Assembly (NCBI GenBank): GCA_030248215.1
Contig: JASANG010003711.1
Location: 682,001 to 746,000, forward strand
Length of the DNA stretch: 64,000 nucleotides
Direction: 5' to 3'
Source: Enoplolaimus lenunculus
Taxonomy: Eukaryota > Nematoda > Enoplea > Enoplida > Thoracostomopsidae
In this document: piece after piece, positions 22,010 to 35,300 of the stretch
Layout: the number at the start of each line of letters is the position of its first letter
Numbering within the stretch: the stretch's first letter is position 1
The notes under the pieces: model-generated
Told to the model about the DNA's origin: nothing
The model's database searches: none
What the model saw: only the letters and a program-made list of their open reading frames with translations
Translations under genes and position numbers: made by a program

Positions 22010-22949
22010 AGTCACTAAATTTCGTGGCAAAATAACTTACAGAAAAAATGTTAGTTTATTTGGACGATTGGCGAAACCTTTACTAAAAACGGAATCAAAT
22101 CTAAAAAGGCCCACATACCAAAATAAACTATCGTGCACCATGTTGCTCAGTTCTAGAATGCCTCCTACGCACACAGCAATAAATTCTGACTCATTAATCA
22201 CCGGTAGTTAGGTACCATTTGCCGGGGCCAAACCGGAATTTCATTTCGTGAGGGTATTATTTTACTCAATTTTTTTCGCCAGCAACTGTCAACGGAGTTG
22301 ATTGCACTTTAGAATCTAACATATTGATCTAAAGCATGTAAAATCGCTGTTTATCTGATTTTTTTAAAAATTTTGTTGAAGGATATGTTCCCTGATTTCC
22401 CGCATGTGTACGCCATTCGACAGTGAGGTTGTATTCAGGGGTGTTTCAGTGTCGCAAAGAGTTCTTTCAGCCGTAAACTGTCCAAGCTGAAAGCGAGAGT
22501 TCTATTGCGCAAGCGAAACCCTGTATACGATAGAACATAGATGTAATAAATTACCTGACAAAATAGTATTGGTAGTTTGGGCTCAATCGTATTGATATCA
22601 AATCTTGATTAGGCATGGAACTATTAAATGCCAACCTCAGCGGGACGCATAAAAGGGGAATACAGGAACGTACCTTCCTTCAAGATTTCTGTGAAGACTC
22701 AGTAACGCGAATTCACAGGCTGTAAAACAACATCCACTAATAAAATCGTTTTTTCGCTCTCTACAATCACTCGCCTGAACACTTAACTCGTGGTTATTGC
22801 ACTCCCGAGTGAAATCCGGACTACGCCCTGTACCTCAAGTGATTTTGATGTTTTGCCACAACTGGTATTACCTTTGAACGCAATATTAAGTTGCGTTGTA
22901 AAATAAACGTTGGTTAAAAAATTAATGGTCATGGTGGGGGTTTAAGAGT

Positions 22950-23102
22950 CGAAAATTAGCCTAAAGTTGTGCCGAAACGTAAGCCTCATCGTAAGTCTAA
23001 ACCATGTCTTTGAACTTGAGCGTAGAAGTTTAGCTTAAAAGCCTAACTCTACTCTATTGCTGTCCGCAGTAAAACGGAGCGTCCCTAAATGTAACGCGGA
23101 CC
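22950..23102. mobile_element. MITE family B, highly degenerate copy
   Basis: GTAAGCCTCATCGTAAGTC and CTACTCTATTGCTGTCCGC, then AATGTAACGCGGACC, follow the order of family B, but the array is almost gone. Confidence 0.45.
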
Positions 23103-23306
23103 AAAGTAGGCATGTATACCTATAGTCATGATTACGAGTTGCAACGTAATGTCATATCGTAATTTCAGCTGCGTAGCCACGTGTTTAATATTAAGGGGAG
23201 CAGAAAACTTGTGCACGAAAGCGAGTTTCATGTGTTGCCCGCTGAAAAAGGTCCTAAAACCATTGAACAAAAATTCAGTGGACACAATTCGATGACTACT
23301 TCTTGT

Positions 23307-23495
23307 ACACTGTTAATTTTAATGAGTTGATTTTAACTCAAGTTAATTGAATCACTCAATCTGAGTTAGGACAATCAGAACTCAGAACTTTGACTTGATT
23401 CACTTCATTGTGAGCTAATCAAACAACTCATCCAGTGTCAACTCAACTCAGAGTGAGAATGAGCTCAGCTCGGAATGAGCTAATGTTTCCTAATT
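23307..23495. mobile_element. MITE family I, one-ended or decayed copy
   Basis: ACACTGTTAATTTTAATGAG and GTTGATTTTAACTCA match 40323-40502; the rest is GAGCT/AACTCA-rich and the far end is not clear. Confidence 0.5.
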
Positions 23496-25288
23496 TTAAT
23501 TCAGAAATACCTAACTCGAATTTTCGCTCGCATTTTTATTATCTAAACAAGAGGCAGGATATATTAATTTTAAAAGGTCCAAGTCCAAATAATTTAAACG
23601 CGTAGTAACTCTCGACCGTACTCGAAACCCAAGCCACAATTTTACTGCAATTTCAGCTGAAAGCGGATCGCAATTTGTTACAAAACATATAGTTGAGAAG
23701 TTTTTGCTTCCGTCATCAGCATTGTTTTGGGTTCCATATTAATTCACCCTATTTTGATTACGTACCAACTAGCCAAAATAGCACATTCCAGTTTGCGTTG
23801 ATTAAAATTTTCATTTTCGTTTGCAGTAGATTTGGTTAAACGCAAAATGATTTCTTTAGCTATTTCTTTCAATAGGCAACCGGTTACTTATGATAGTATT
23901 AAGGCAAATTTTTCATACTGAAAAGATAACAGAATAAATTACCCTGAATATTGTTCGAAGCACAGGAGCAGGAGACCTTTTGTTCATATGACAAATGTAT
24001 TGCAAATATTAATGAATTTTAACATTTTAATCAAAAAATATTTAGTGAGTTTTGTACGTTTCCTCGCCCACAAGGCTTACGCCGCTTAGACTCAGGCTTC
24101 GGCTCGAAACTGGCTTGCCTGAGCCTGACAACTCTTTTGATTGAATACGAATGTTATTATTTGAAGGACAAATCATAAATTACTTGAAATCAAGCGAAGC
24201 CATATTAATATTTCAAAACTACTTTGGCATTAAAGTTTTATTTTAATAAGTAGATTTACGCGGAGGTGATATCTGGAAAATGTTCGTGGAAATTAAACAT
24301 TTATTTCCGGAAGTGATACGAGGCTGATACAAAAACTGAGATCTATTATAATACGGTCAAGTGTATGAGCTGTAGTAGTAGGCGGTTTGACAAACGTCGT
24401 TGAAGATAGTAATTATTCACGGCAGCTATCTGTAACAAAGTCAAACAGTGATCAGCCAATAAAAATCAGTTCACATTAACACTGTACGTGGTTGCTTGGG
24501 CCGAAAGCTTTAAGATTGAGACGTCCCTGTTCAAAACTGGGACAAATAGGTGTTTGCAATTTGACATATATACTAAATATACGACAGACTTTCAAATATT
24601 TAACTTTATTCACTGAACTCGCAAGCCGCGACAAGCATTAATTTTAAGTCTCTTGTAGGTGATTTTGACAAATTTGTCTCATGTAATCTTAATTATAATT
24701 ATGTCACCAATAACGGCTATAGGTGTGGACACGGCAAACACCGTTAGCTAATAATAAAAGTCCGCAACCAATTATGCGCATATAATGAGCCAAAAATCAA
24801 AAAGTTAACTACGGATAGAGAAAAAGCACAAAAACTGCTGTATGGCAATTTTGTGAAAATTCTAGGAAAAGCGGTATGTTTTGTTTTCATAAAACCACAA
24901 AAAAGCCCTAGAAATTTATATTTGTGCGTTATTGAAATTTTATAATTAAGATAATCATTTTCCTGAATATTATTCCTTGTATTAATATAAAATACCAAAA
25001 CAATTGAAAAGATAAAAAAAGCTGGCCAATTACATAGCTATCGACGGATTTTTAATCAATTTCACCTGCAATGTTTGCTGCTTTAAAGCTAATTATTTCC
25101 CTTGAGATTTATCGTTCATTTCAAAGCTTTAAGCATACTGAAAGCTTTGTGAAGTCAAAACATTTACTGTTGAATAAAACAAAAACCAAGCGGATGTGAT
25201 ATGAAGCCGCGATATATGACGCACCAAAAAATAAATCACCAGGACTTGAGATTGTTTCCATGTAACCAGTACCTTTTTAATGTCGGTT

Positions 25289-25495
25289 GGCACATGTATA
25301 TATAGGGCTGGGCTGTAGCAGTAGTAAAAGCATATTTCTAGGCCTAAACCTAAGGCTAAGCGTAAGCTTAAGCATAAGAATGAGCATATATCTATTAAGC
25401 CTAAGCCTAAGTCGAAGCAAAAAATAGCCAAAAGCTTAAACTTACTGTATTACAGTCTTACAAAACACATTCCGCACCTGATTTTTACGTGGACC
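25289..25495. mobile_element. MITE family B (TTAGGC array), degenerate copy
   Basis: The right end CACCTGATTTTTACGTGGAC is clear and the left end diverged. CCTAAG repeats lie inside. The minus-strand ORF at 25129-25431 is a product of this repeat. Confidence 0.65.
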
Positions 25496-25584
25496 TATTA
25501 GTTTTTAAACGTAACCCAAATTTTTTTGCTTTACGAAGATGCAAAACTTTACAGTAGGAAAAGTGAAACTTTCAAATTTTTATT

Positions 25585-25863
25585 TTATATTTTTTCAACT
25601 GTTGGCGAACGATTTGCGAAGTTGTTATACCACAAACTCGAATATTCGGTGGATGTTAGAGGGTTGATCGCCGACATACGATGACTGTCGTCGCAATAAT
25701 TAACGGTAACCTTTGTGTTACCAGCGTCATTTGTCTCGATTGGTGAGATGTGGCGCAGGCGGCGAAGTCGACGTGCCATTTTGACACTATAGTAAGGTAC
25801 GAAATTCATCATTATCCCAAAAGTCTTTTCAAGAGCTACTGGTTTCAATTTACAACAAATCAC
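25585..25863 (-). CDS. Weak hypothetical ORF or exon
   Basis: A 92-codon frame. The most likely internal start has a strong context (AAAATGG) and gives MARRLRRLRHISPIETNDAG onward, about 64 residues ending TEYSSLWYNNFANRSPTVEKI. Local base composition is richer in CG steps than the surroundings, as in host exons here. No domain, partner exon or clear splice site was found. It may be a 3' exon of a minus-strand gene or chance. Confidence 0.28.
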   Translation of the reverse strand: MICCKLKPVALEKTFGIMMNFVPYYSVKMARRLRRLRHISPIETNDAGNTKVTVNYCDDSHRMSAINPLTSTEYSSLWYNNFANRSPTVEKI

Positions 25864-26172
25864 ATGAAGTAGTTATTGATAGCAAATGCTATTTAATCGC
25901 ACTTTAATCCAAGCAAAACATATTTTAGGCAGGAACCCTATATGTTTAAAACATTGGAAATAACACTAATTTTTTATTCAAACTTAGGGTACTTAAATAC
26001 AGGTCGCTTTATTAGTAAAATTTTTGCCGTTTCATGCGTCATTTGATGCAATTATTGCTGTGGTATCAAGGGACGTTTTGCATAATGTTATCTATGTATC
26101 AACCCAAACCTCTCAAATCTCTGGTGAACTGAAGCTCGTTTGCATTCATATTTGCAAATGCCACACAAGTTA

Positions 26173-26357
26173 GGGCCCATGTATAGAACAGGGCCGGATC
26201 GTTTTCCGGAGGGTCTATAATAGAGCCATTTTAAGCTTTAGACTGATTTTTTTGTTGAGACTTAGGCTTACAAATATGCTCACCTATACGCTTAGGCTTA
26301 GGCGTAGGCTTAGGAATATGCTTATACTGCTGTTCCGGCCCTGTTCTACACATGGGC
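26173..26357. mobile_element. MITE family B (TTAGGC array), copy
   Basis: The left end is GGGCCCATGTATAGAACAGG and the right end GGCCCTGTTCTACACATGGG, nearly perfect inverted repeats. The internal array is in TTAGGC orientation on the plus strand. Confidence 0.85.
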
Positions 26358-28560
26358 TCAAGTTAGCATCTTTGTTTAAGAAAAGTTTGATACCTTAAAT
26401 GTTGTTAATGCCAAATTGATACAACCATTCGAACAACAATTCATACTGCCTTAAATTTCTTTGCGTTTGTTCGATTTTCAGTTTGAAGTTTTAGGGAAAA
26501 CAGTGTAGTTGTACAAATGCATTGAACGCAGTAGGGTTGAACAAGTTGACATGGTTGTGTACATTAAAACGGTAGTTAATTTAAGCATTGGTTGTGCATT
26601 TATAATTTTGTAAATGTTATTTTTGAACTTTTATACAACTTTCACTAGATTTATTCCACAAAATAATTTAAAAATAAATAAAACGTTGTGGATTTAATAC
26701 AATAATTATTAAAATTTCTTGCTTTTAAGCTACGTTTTAAATTTTTAGAACTATTTAGTTTAATTTTCAAACAAATTTTATTGTACGATAATGAGCGCTT
26801 TAATTTCGCATTTATTCGTAACAAAGTTCGAATGTTAAATTAAATTTGAAATGTGTTACTGTATATTAGCAACCAAATGATAAATACGAAGCAGTAGCAC
26901 TGCATCCGTCAACGCTTGCAAAATATTAACAATTTTGACTAATTAACATACTTTTCAAATGTATCCGATATTATACAATATAAATCATCTCAAAGGCGGC
27001 AGAAAAATGAAACTCTTACAATCTCTTATGAAACTTCCTTTGTATGACACCGGCTGTTTGTCACTATAACACAACGCTATACCTACAGATAGAATCCTGC
27101 CAAGCTAGCAGAACAGTTAAAGTCTCAACGACGCTGTCGTTATTACACGTTGATTTGAACTGGGAACTCCAAATTGTTTCCCTTTTTTGTAGTTTCTGAA
27201 TGTTTCAAAAACCTAGAAGCAACCTGCTGCTAAAGGTACGGTTAAACAGAAAACACAACTTGTTTACAGCTAGGAAGGTGCTATGCGATTTTTCCTTTTT
27301 GCAAGTTAGGTCAGAGATAGGTAAAACTTCCTGGAACCGGACACGATCCAAGGTTGAAACGGGGTAAAGCAAATCTAGTAATTGGGATTGGTATCACAAC
27401 GTTTCGGCACATGTACAACTCGTCGACCGACAATTCGACCGCAAGACTTAATAGGACCGGTACTTTTTTGCTCAAATTGGCGTAGGCTCAAAATTAACTT
27501 TTTCGCGTCCCAAGCTGGCTAGAAAAAGCATTTATCGGGCCTTATACCTTTTCTAAACGGACGAATTTTGTCATTTTTTCCAGTCTTTACTACAAAATTT
27601 GTCGTTTACCGACTTTAAAGGCAATAGGTCATCAAATACTTCGGGCCTCGTTCGGCTGAATAGCGAAATTTTAGGCACGTGTAACCATTCCGGTCCACCG
27701 TTACCGCACCGCTAAAACTGCTATTTGCATAAGGTGGATGTTGGTGAGGGTACTCGGTTAACCTCGAATCGCCCATCGAAGGATGCTGGATCAGCCGCTG
27801 ATTACAAACATATGTGCGTCGTTGTTCTAATTCTCTGCGGTCTCTTACACAGTAAGAACAGAACTGTAAATTCGCATTTGCGCAAATATAACGAGGTGCA
27901 ACTCGTATTAATTATGTATGATTTACATGACTAAACAAATAACATCAAACGAAATAATATAACCGAATGAAACGTTTTTGCTTGCTCGCGTGTTCAGATG
28001 TTTATGAAATATATTATAAGAAATGAAATTCCGCTGCTAAGGTAACAGTTTTTAGCGTTCATCTATTTTCTCTACATTCAGTTCAACTTGCAGACGTTGA
28101 ACAGATTTTAGAGTAAGACATGCAATTAAACTGCTCCGTAAATTGCAAAAAATCGAACTAAAGTTAAAAAACGTATGAATAACATTTTTGATAAATGATA
28201 AAAAGTTTCGTTCTTTCCAACCAAACAATAAATTTAAAAAATTGAGTTGGCGCTGCTCCGAAAAAAGGCCAAAATATTACCTATTAAAGGAGAAATGGTA
28301 AGAATTTAAAGACTATTCGGTAACAGAATGCTTCTATATGGCGAAAATAACTGGGCTTTAGGAGACTCCGTCACCTTGCATATGCACTCGGATTACATCC
28401 GTTTGCTCATGGCTTAATGCGTGCTTCCGACAGCAGAGTATGTGTGCTCTGGAATTGACATACTTGAAACTTCGATCAAACCATAATATTACGTATATTT
28501 ACTAAAAGTAAAGGGGATTGACCTAGTTTATACGCTTAAGCGCATTCAATAGCCAGCCTT

Positions 28561-28836
28561 AAGACCTATTCACACATGCAAGTTTTTGCTGCGAGAACTT
28601 GCAGATGCAACTTGACACTTGCAAGTATTATCCAAAATCCCGTTCGAAAAACTTGCAGCTGCAAATAATTCTTTAAAAATCATAGCTAGGAATTCAGTTC
28701 ACATGTGAATAACAATTGAAGCTCACTGAAATTATTGCAGCCGCTTTCTCATTGGCTAATGAACAAATGCTTATTTTGCGTGCAATTTGAGATGTAAGTT
28801 CTCGCATCAAAAAGATGCATGTGTGAATAGGGCTTT
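28561..28836. mobile_element. MITE family E, copy
   Basis: The inverted ends are CCTATTCACACATGCAAGTT and GATGCATGTGTGAATAGGGC, with inner repeats of ACTTGCAG/CTGCAAGT. About 276 bp. Confidence 0.8.
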
Positions 28837-28862
28837 AGCGATTCGTAAATCGCAGCATTAAG

Positions 28863-29009
28863 CCCATTGTCCCATATTCTCAAATGTGTATAGCACCTAT
28901 CATCAGTTCAAAATGTGGTGAATATTTAGCGACAGCATTAACTGATTCAAAAGTTAAAGACCTATCAACAACTGATGATAGGCGCTACACACCTTTGAGA
29001 ATGCAGGCC
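28863..29009. mobile_element. MITE family D, short copy
   Basis: The inverted ends are CTCAAATGTGTATAGCACCT and GGCGCTACACACCTTTGAGA, about 147 bp apart, shorter than the ~220-bp copies. It lies 27 bp from a family E element. Confidence 0.8.
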
Positions 29010-31672
29010 ATTATCTTTTACCTACATCAATTATTGTACTCGCGACTCGTTGTAAGTTTTGTGCTATAGCCACCGCGCCTATAAAAGCTTTATCAGTTCC
29101 ACATTTCCCAGTTTATAACGTTAACGTAACACATATAAATCGTTAAGCCATTACTTTTTCTATTTATGCTAGAGGTACTGCTTTTGAGTCGTGCCACAGG
29201 TTAGCCTCAGCACGCCTTATTACCTTTTCGATCACAACTGTGCACTGGTTTACGCTGTTTCAGGCGTGTGATTTTTTCTAGATGCAGCGAGCATGATTTA
29301 AGAACGCAAGTTGCGCACTTGCGCAGAACTCGTGCTATGACATTCGTTCCAAGGTTGTGCCTGCGGAAGGGCGGTGATTTAGGTAATTATTCCATTGTAA
29401 AAATTTAGAGACATTGAATTGATTTTACTTCGGGTGTCAAATGAGCGCAGCAGCCTGGCCAATACCGAAAAGGTTTTAAGATTCGGCAATGAATCCGATC
29501 TTCGGTAAGCAGTCAATGGTCAAAACACATGCATGACAGTTTAGAATCCTCTCGAGCGAGAAACCGCCGTATTTCCTGCGTAAAATGTTTTAAATTCTAC
29601 CACAAAAGTGTAATTATTTGTGGATTTTTAAGCTTTATACAGTCTTCGATAATCTCACCGGAGACCTTGGGGCTCACAATTTACTTTGAATCTTTTTCAA
29701 CTGGTGACTCAAAATTTTCCTATTAACGAACTCAGACTGTCGGCTTTTCTCTTTTTACGGGTCCGATGTGAGTTGCACAAATGTTAACACCATGACTTGC
29801 ACATTGAACTGAGTGGTCCACGTTTAGAACAATGGCGGACTAAATAATTGGCAAGGAGCCAAAATAGAGAAAGCCGTGAAGATACTGATTTATCAAAAAA
29901 AGAATTCATTAAATTAATACAACACAGTTTGAAACCGGCGGGTCATACGATAAGTATACCATTATTTCGTGTCAGAACGTCTACAAAATTAATTTTAAAA
30001 CTGCGATAGGCGTAAATAATGACTTCCGTACCAGCAGTCTCTAGAACTATTTTTACAATTTATAAAACCATCTCGTTTTGCATAATCAGGAACACGTCAC
30101 GTATTTTGGCGAAAAATATTCGGCAACCTCAAAGTGTTGCTGTGGTAGCGCGGTATAATGTCATATACACATATATATTCAGCTGAGAATCCATTTTTCA
30201 TAACCGTCTTTTAAACGTGACGTAAGTATGATAAAGCTTAAAATAACACTTGGGAATTTTCGAAGCTGCATCGCGCAATCCCTCGGCGATAGAAAATGCG
30301 ACAAAAGTTGCCAAAGATTTTATTTCCTAATTTTATCAGATTTACTATAAGCAGATATCATTTTGATTCAATGTTTTACGGGACAGTTCACCTCCTGTCT
30401 ATGAATCGATAGCGTGGACAGATTTGTGTCGATTTGCGAACATTTGTCTAAAACGGTCGACGACTTAAAATTGAAAACAGATTTTTGGTACTTAGGAGGG
30501 ATATTAACGATGACGTTCTGATTTAGTAGTATATATCGTATATCATTATATTAAAAGCCTAAATTTGACGCTAAACGTGCAAGATAGCCAATGTCCAAAC
30601 GTTGGGCATTTTTATCTATGAATAAGTGATGTATATGTTGTAGCAAATATATTATTTGAGGTGCACAAAAGAAATGTTCTAAAATTCAACTGTCCTATAT
30701 TGAATAATTTAGCAATGTTTTTCATTGTTTGGCAAAATTTTAATTTTAATGCGGCTTTATCGTGTACCATGTCGTGCTCGTAGTCGACGCTTTTGTTGGA
30801 CAGAAGTAGCGCTGGTTGCGGTATTAAGGCTCAACTCAAAGTGGCATATTCAGATCAATATAATTGTGCTTGACTGTGGTGGGCATATACAAGTAGACAG
30901 CAACACAGCCAATGCCTTGAAGCAACTTTCAAAAAATATCATCCGGAGAATTTTTCTGTAAGGTTGTTTGCTTCAATGACCCATGTGCCAAGTACGGCAG
31001 TCTTTCTCTGGCCCAAATATTTATCGAATGTGAAAGAATTTTATGGTAGAAGATTTTATTCTTGCCGCTTTTGTAATATCAATTTTTCCTGTTAAACACT
31101 TGAGTTTGATAGCCTGACATGCGGCTAAAAGTAAGTGGTACAAAAATAGTAACTGTTAAAATTCAACGAATACAAAACACACTATTAGACACCAAATATA
31201 TGCCGTCTTACGACATGCTGTTTTAAAATTTGTGTCTAAAATGGTTATGAAATTAAACAAAATTAAAAATAAAATCATCAGAAAACTTGCAAATCTCTTC
31301 AGATTAGTTTTTCAGTCTCGTGAAGATTTTGCTGTAATAATTTTTGTTTTGCACTAACTTAGATTTTAGTCGTAAACAAACTTAACTCACAACGGGAAAG
31401 ATTAATCAAAGAATAATATTTTTGTTTTAGATTATATTTCTACACCGCCACAAAAACATTAAGTGGACTTGAAACTGGCCCAGGAGAGATTTCAAGCAAG
31501 TTTTTAAAGTAAAATAGACTTAAAGCAAAAATAGCATCATTTTTGTTTGCTTGCCACTAACGCTATCTTGTGTATAAAAGACACAAATTCTAGCTATTGT
31601 TTTTTAAAAAAATGTTCGTAAAACGCAAAGTTAATTTTCTTTCGTTGAATTGAATTTATCAATTAAATTTTT

Positions 31673-31869
31673 GGACCAATGTAAAGAACAGGGGCGGAAC
31701 AGTATTATAAGCCTAATTCCTAAGCCTAAGCCTAAGCCTAAGCATAAGATTAAGCTTATTCCTAAACCTAAGCCTAAGCCAAATCCAAGCAAAAAAATTA
31801 GTCTAAACTTAAGCTTACTATATTCTAGTCCCACAAAAAAACGTTCCGCCCCTGATCTTTACATGGACC
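31673..31869. mobile_element. MITE family B (TTAGGC array), copy
   Basis: The ends are GGACCAATGTAAAGAACAGG and CCCCTGATCTTTACATGGAC, enclosing two CCTAAG blocks. ORFs on both strands here are repeat products. Confidence 0.85.
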
Positions 31870-32596
31870 AATTTTGTAAAAATTATAACCATCTGCTGTA
31901 AATGAAAACCATTTTAGTTTATCGTAAAAATATGACCAGTTTTTTAGTTGAACGCTAAACTATTGCAGAATGGTTTTCACTCGAACTTAAAAATATAAGA
32001 AACAGAACAGAACAACTTCGTTTATCATTTATTATGAGATCAGACTCATTTGTTGACTTGTATGTTTAATACAGGTCTATGTTTGGTACCAGTTGTAGTA
32101 ACTTTTCTACCAAATCTGCTTCATAATTTTACGGTGGAAAATCGTTTTTATAGTGAGAGTTGACCCTTCACCGTTTCCCGTCCTCGATATAGGATATTAA
32201 CATAATTGTAGATTCTGAGATAAAAGACAACTGCAGTTATTGTTGTGACAAATTTTGCACTAATAATATATTATTACTATTAAAAATATTAAAATGTATA
32301 CAACATAAGTAACTGCTGTTTGCACAATTATCTTGATTGATTTTATTTTGAAACTACATTGTATGCTGCGGTAACAGTGAGGTTCGATAGACGATTCTTT
32401 GCGTATATCTTTTTAGCTGTAGCTTTCTTTTTTAATATCACGCAGATTTTCAATTATTTAATTTTCACAAATTTGGAAATATAAAAGTAATCTGTTGCCA
32501 TGTGGTCCGCTTGAACATTATTTAGAACAGCCGCGAATGACAGAGACGTACTTCACTCTTGCGGAGCGATGTAATTTTTGTAAAACTTAGCCCCTA

Positions 32597-32821
32597 GACC
32601 CATATACTCAAATGTGTATATAGCAACTATTATCAGTTATTAGTAGATTTTTTGAAACTCAATAAGTATCGCAGTTATTGAAGTCAAAAATGGTGCTGAA
32701 ATAAAGTCAATCATATGCGAAATTTGTGCTAAATTTTAAGCCTCAGCATTTACTGGTTCTAAAGTTACATAATCTGTCATCAACAGGTGATAGGTGTTCC
32801 ACACATTTGAGAACACTGGCC
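32597..32821. mobile_element. MITE family D, copy
   Basis: The ends are ACTCAAATGTGTATATAGCA and AGGTGTTCCACACATTTGAG. About 225 bp, 30 bp from a family C element. Confidence 0.8.
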
Positions 32822-32851
32822 CTAAAGTTAACTTCTTTAAATATACATATA

Positions 32852-33289
32852 CTGTAGTGACCCAAATAAGGGGGCAATAAGAGGGATCTCCGTATTGTTT
32901 CCCAATCAATAGAAGTCCGTATCCCTTGTAAGAATTAGTAAGCGGATAGAGTCCCTAAACCCTAATTAGAATCCATAAACGTCGATTATCCTTTATTGTA
33001 GCGCATAAATAATTCCACGCCCAAATAAAGTTGAGTTTGCAGCTTACACTATACCTAAGTTTTGAAAGTACATTCCTAAATATAACTTCACATTATCGCT
33101 CAAGCTTTTGAAACAAAACAAATAAACGGTTAATTCAACGGATAATTGCAGTAGTACCAGATATAAATCAGTAACGAGGTTGACGGAGCTAGGGTTAAAA
33201 ATAAATAACAGTCCGTAACCGAATAACATGGGGGCACCCTCTGGAGAGACCAAATAAATATCAGTCCCCTCTTATTCGGGTCACTGCAG
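32852..33289 (-). mobile_element. MITE family C (TA target), copy
   Basis: A 438-bp element between TA dinucleotides, with ends CTGTAGTGACCCAAATAAG and TTATTCGGGTCACTGCAG. TA targets suggest a Tc1/mariner-type source; no transposase is present. Confidence 0.85.
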
Positions 33290-33624
33290 TAGTGCAGTAT
33301 ATACATATATATGCTGCAGGTAACTAGGTATGTCATATAAGTAATTTCTTAACTTGTAAGAAAAGTTGGAAGAAAAGGTTTTTTACTGTCTTTTAGTTTG
33401 GTTACTGAAGAAGCCTAAAACTTTGACATTTGGTGTTCTGTCGGAAAAGTTGTGTTCAACGAGCTGGCTTATAGTTTAAAAAAAGTAAAATATTTTGACA
33501 GATGCTGAGTTGCAGTATATGTTTAAATAGCGTTAACCAAACAATTTACATGTTAATACTGTTTTACACATTGACAATACATGCTCTTCAGTACAAATTG
33601 CCAAAGAATTCAACGGATACTCGG

Positions 33625-35300
33625 CTAACCACGCGAGCCGTAGTATTCGTTGCCCAAAAACAGGACAGGTCCATTACTTGGGTGCTGCAAGTAGTTGGCG
33701 TACTGTTGATGCCGAAACAGTCCAAGAAGCCCTGTTGAGCGCTTTCCGCGAGAACCAAGGAATCCTGTATGTATGTTTTCGACATTGTTTCGTGCTTCTA
33801 CAACGATTGGCGCATGGCCGTTGATAGTGGGATATCCGCTATACGGCCATTCAAACATTTCGTTTGGTACGTATTGCCTTGAATACATTATCGCCGGATC
33901 CTGGGAAATAAGACAAACGTACACATTTGAACAACATTTTAGCCATTGGTTATAAAGTTTGAGAAAAAATATAAGTTTTGGCACTATCCTTGTTTATGGT
34001 TTCACAGTGTAAAGTGAAATTCTAAAATAGTCATAATAGATCAGAAGGATAAAGTAAACCAAAAATAAGACATTTTGTAAACAATACTAAAACCTAAATT
34101 AAGTGTTTGGTAATGGCGGGCGGAACCTTGTCTAGAAACCCGGGATTGTTAGCAGAGAGGGGCAGGAACATTTTCAAAGGGACAGCACAACATAGAATTC
34201 TTTGGATAATTGGAAGACGTTTGTTGGGAAGTGGCGGACGCCCCTCGTTGTTGCGGACCTGGCGAAACAAATTTCAACCCGAAAACAAACCTATCATATA
34301 CTTTTTCAGAAATTAGATAATTGAAATAACCTAAGAATTATTTTTTCGTATTACCATATTCACGCCAATGGCTTTTTTCTAATACACTGTGTTTATAGCA
34401 GTTGCTTTTCAGTTGGTTTAGCAAAATATTTTGGGCCAATGTTACTTTTAGGGGCGTAAAAGTAGATTAAACATATTCCTAAGCCTAACCCCAAGCCTTA
34501 GCGTTGCAAAAATGAGTCCCTAAGCCTAAGCCTAACCTAAGCCTAGGCCAAAAAATGTAATCCAGAATCTAAATCTACTCTTTTATTGATCCACCAGAGA
34601 CCTGGACACCTCTTAAAGTAACATGGGCCATATTTTCTATGAAAAAATAGCAGCCCAGTTTTAGTTTAATAAAGCTATGTTTATACGAAACTATGCATCG
34701 ATCACAATAAAAATTTCATTTTGCCACCGAAAACTGTATAAGGTAGGGTTAAAACGTGTCAATTTTCAAAATTGTTATGCGCTACGCCTATACCCTAACT
34801 CGTGTCACAGCCCTATCCTAATACGTGTCAAAGACCATTTCGTAACACGCGTTGGGGCAGAGTTTACGCAATTTTTGCGTTATGGTAAAGTTAACGCATG
34901 ACAATTTCGAAATTTGACACGTATTAACCGTGCCTTATACTGTTTTCGGTGGAACAATGAAATTTTTTGGTTGTGAACAATGCACTTTTACCTGAGCAGA
35001 TCCCATCGAATGTGTTAACAAAAGCACATTCACAAGAGTAAAAATGAAGCATTTCCAAACGAACAAATAACCCAAGCTCATAATGAGTTCTTTTTTGACG
35101 TCGATTAACACCTGTTATTTAAGAAAGTTAAATACAGTTTGGTTGCCTATCCTGAAATCAAAACAATGAACGAAAAACAAACTGGTGGTGAAATTGGAGC
35201 AAATAAATCCGTTTAACGAAACAGCCGAAATGCCTCTTACGTAGTTTCGTGGAGGCTCTAAAAGGAATTGCAAATTTTTAGCAAGCAAACTAGCACCCAT
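33625..35300 (-). CDS. Probable two-exon gene for a small protein of unknown function
   Basis: The predicted exons are 35241-35300 (ATG to a TAC|GTAAGA donor, MGASLLAKNLQFLLEPPRNY) and 33625-33900. The second follows a strong TTATTTCCCAG acceptor and runs from DPAIMYSRQYVPNEMFEWPY to a stop after NEYYGSRG. Both are in phase 0 and join to 111 residues. The protein is rich in Tyr, Asn, Pro and Gly, and has no signal peptide, membrane segment or recognised domain. RGKR could be a dibasic cleavage site but only if the protein were secreted. The short, Tyr/Pro-rich, domain-free character is seen in some axonemal microtubule inner proteins, but I do not recognise a family. The 1.34-kb intron contains two MITEs (34433-34629 and 34694-34984). 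Other exons may exist. Confidence 0.5.
34433..34629. mobile_element. MITE family A (TTAGGC array), copy
   Basis: The left end is GGGCCAATGTTACTTTTAGG and the right end CCTCTTAAAGTAACATGGGC. The inside is mostly CCTAAG/CCTAAGC repeats. It lies in the intron of the predicted small gene 33625-35300. Confidence 0.85.
34694..34984. mobile_element. MITE family J with ~50-bp inverted repeats
   Basis: The ends are TGCATCGATCACAATAAAAA and TTGGTTGTGAACAATGCA. Pairing continues through CACCGAAAACTGTATAAGG and its inverted partner CCTTATACTGTTTTCGGTGG. About 290 bp, in the intron of the small gene 33625-35300. Confidence 0.8.

Larger units (their letters stand above)
18236..33624. other. Long intergenic stretch
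   Basis: Apart from the elements listed separately and the weak ORF at 25585-25863, I see no exon in these 15 kb. The sub-regions 19600-20460, 20920-22940, 23500-25280, 26360-28550 and 29010-31670 are AT-rich, with no recognisable gene or repeat. The membrane collagen promoter should lie just above 18235. No TATA box or other clear motif was identified there. Confidence 0.5.

Noticed and set aside
31640-31860. TTAGGC arrays as true telomeres or interstitial telomere fusions
   Set aside because: All clear arrays lie inside elements with terminal inverted repeats and are short and degenerate.
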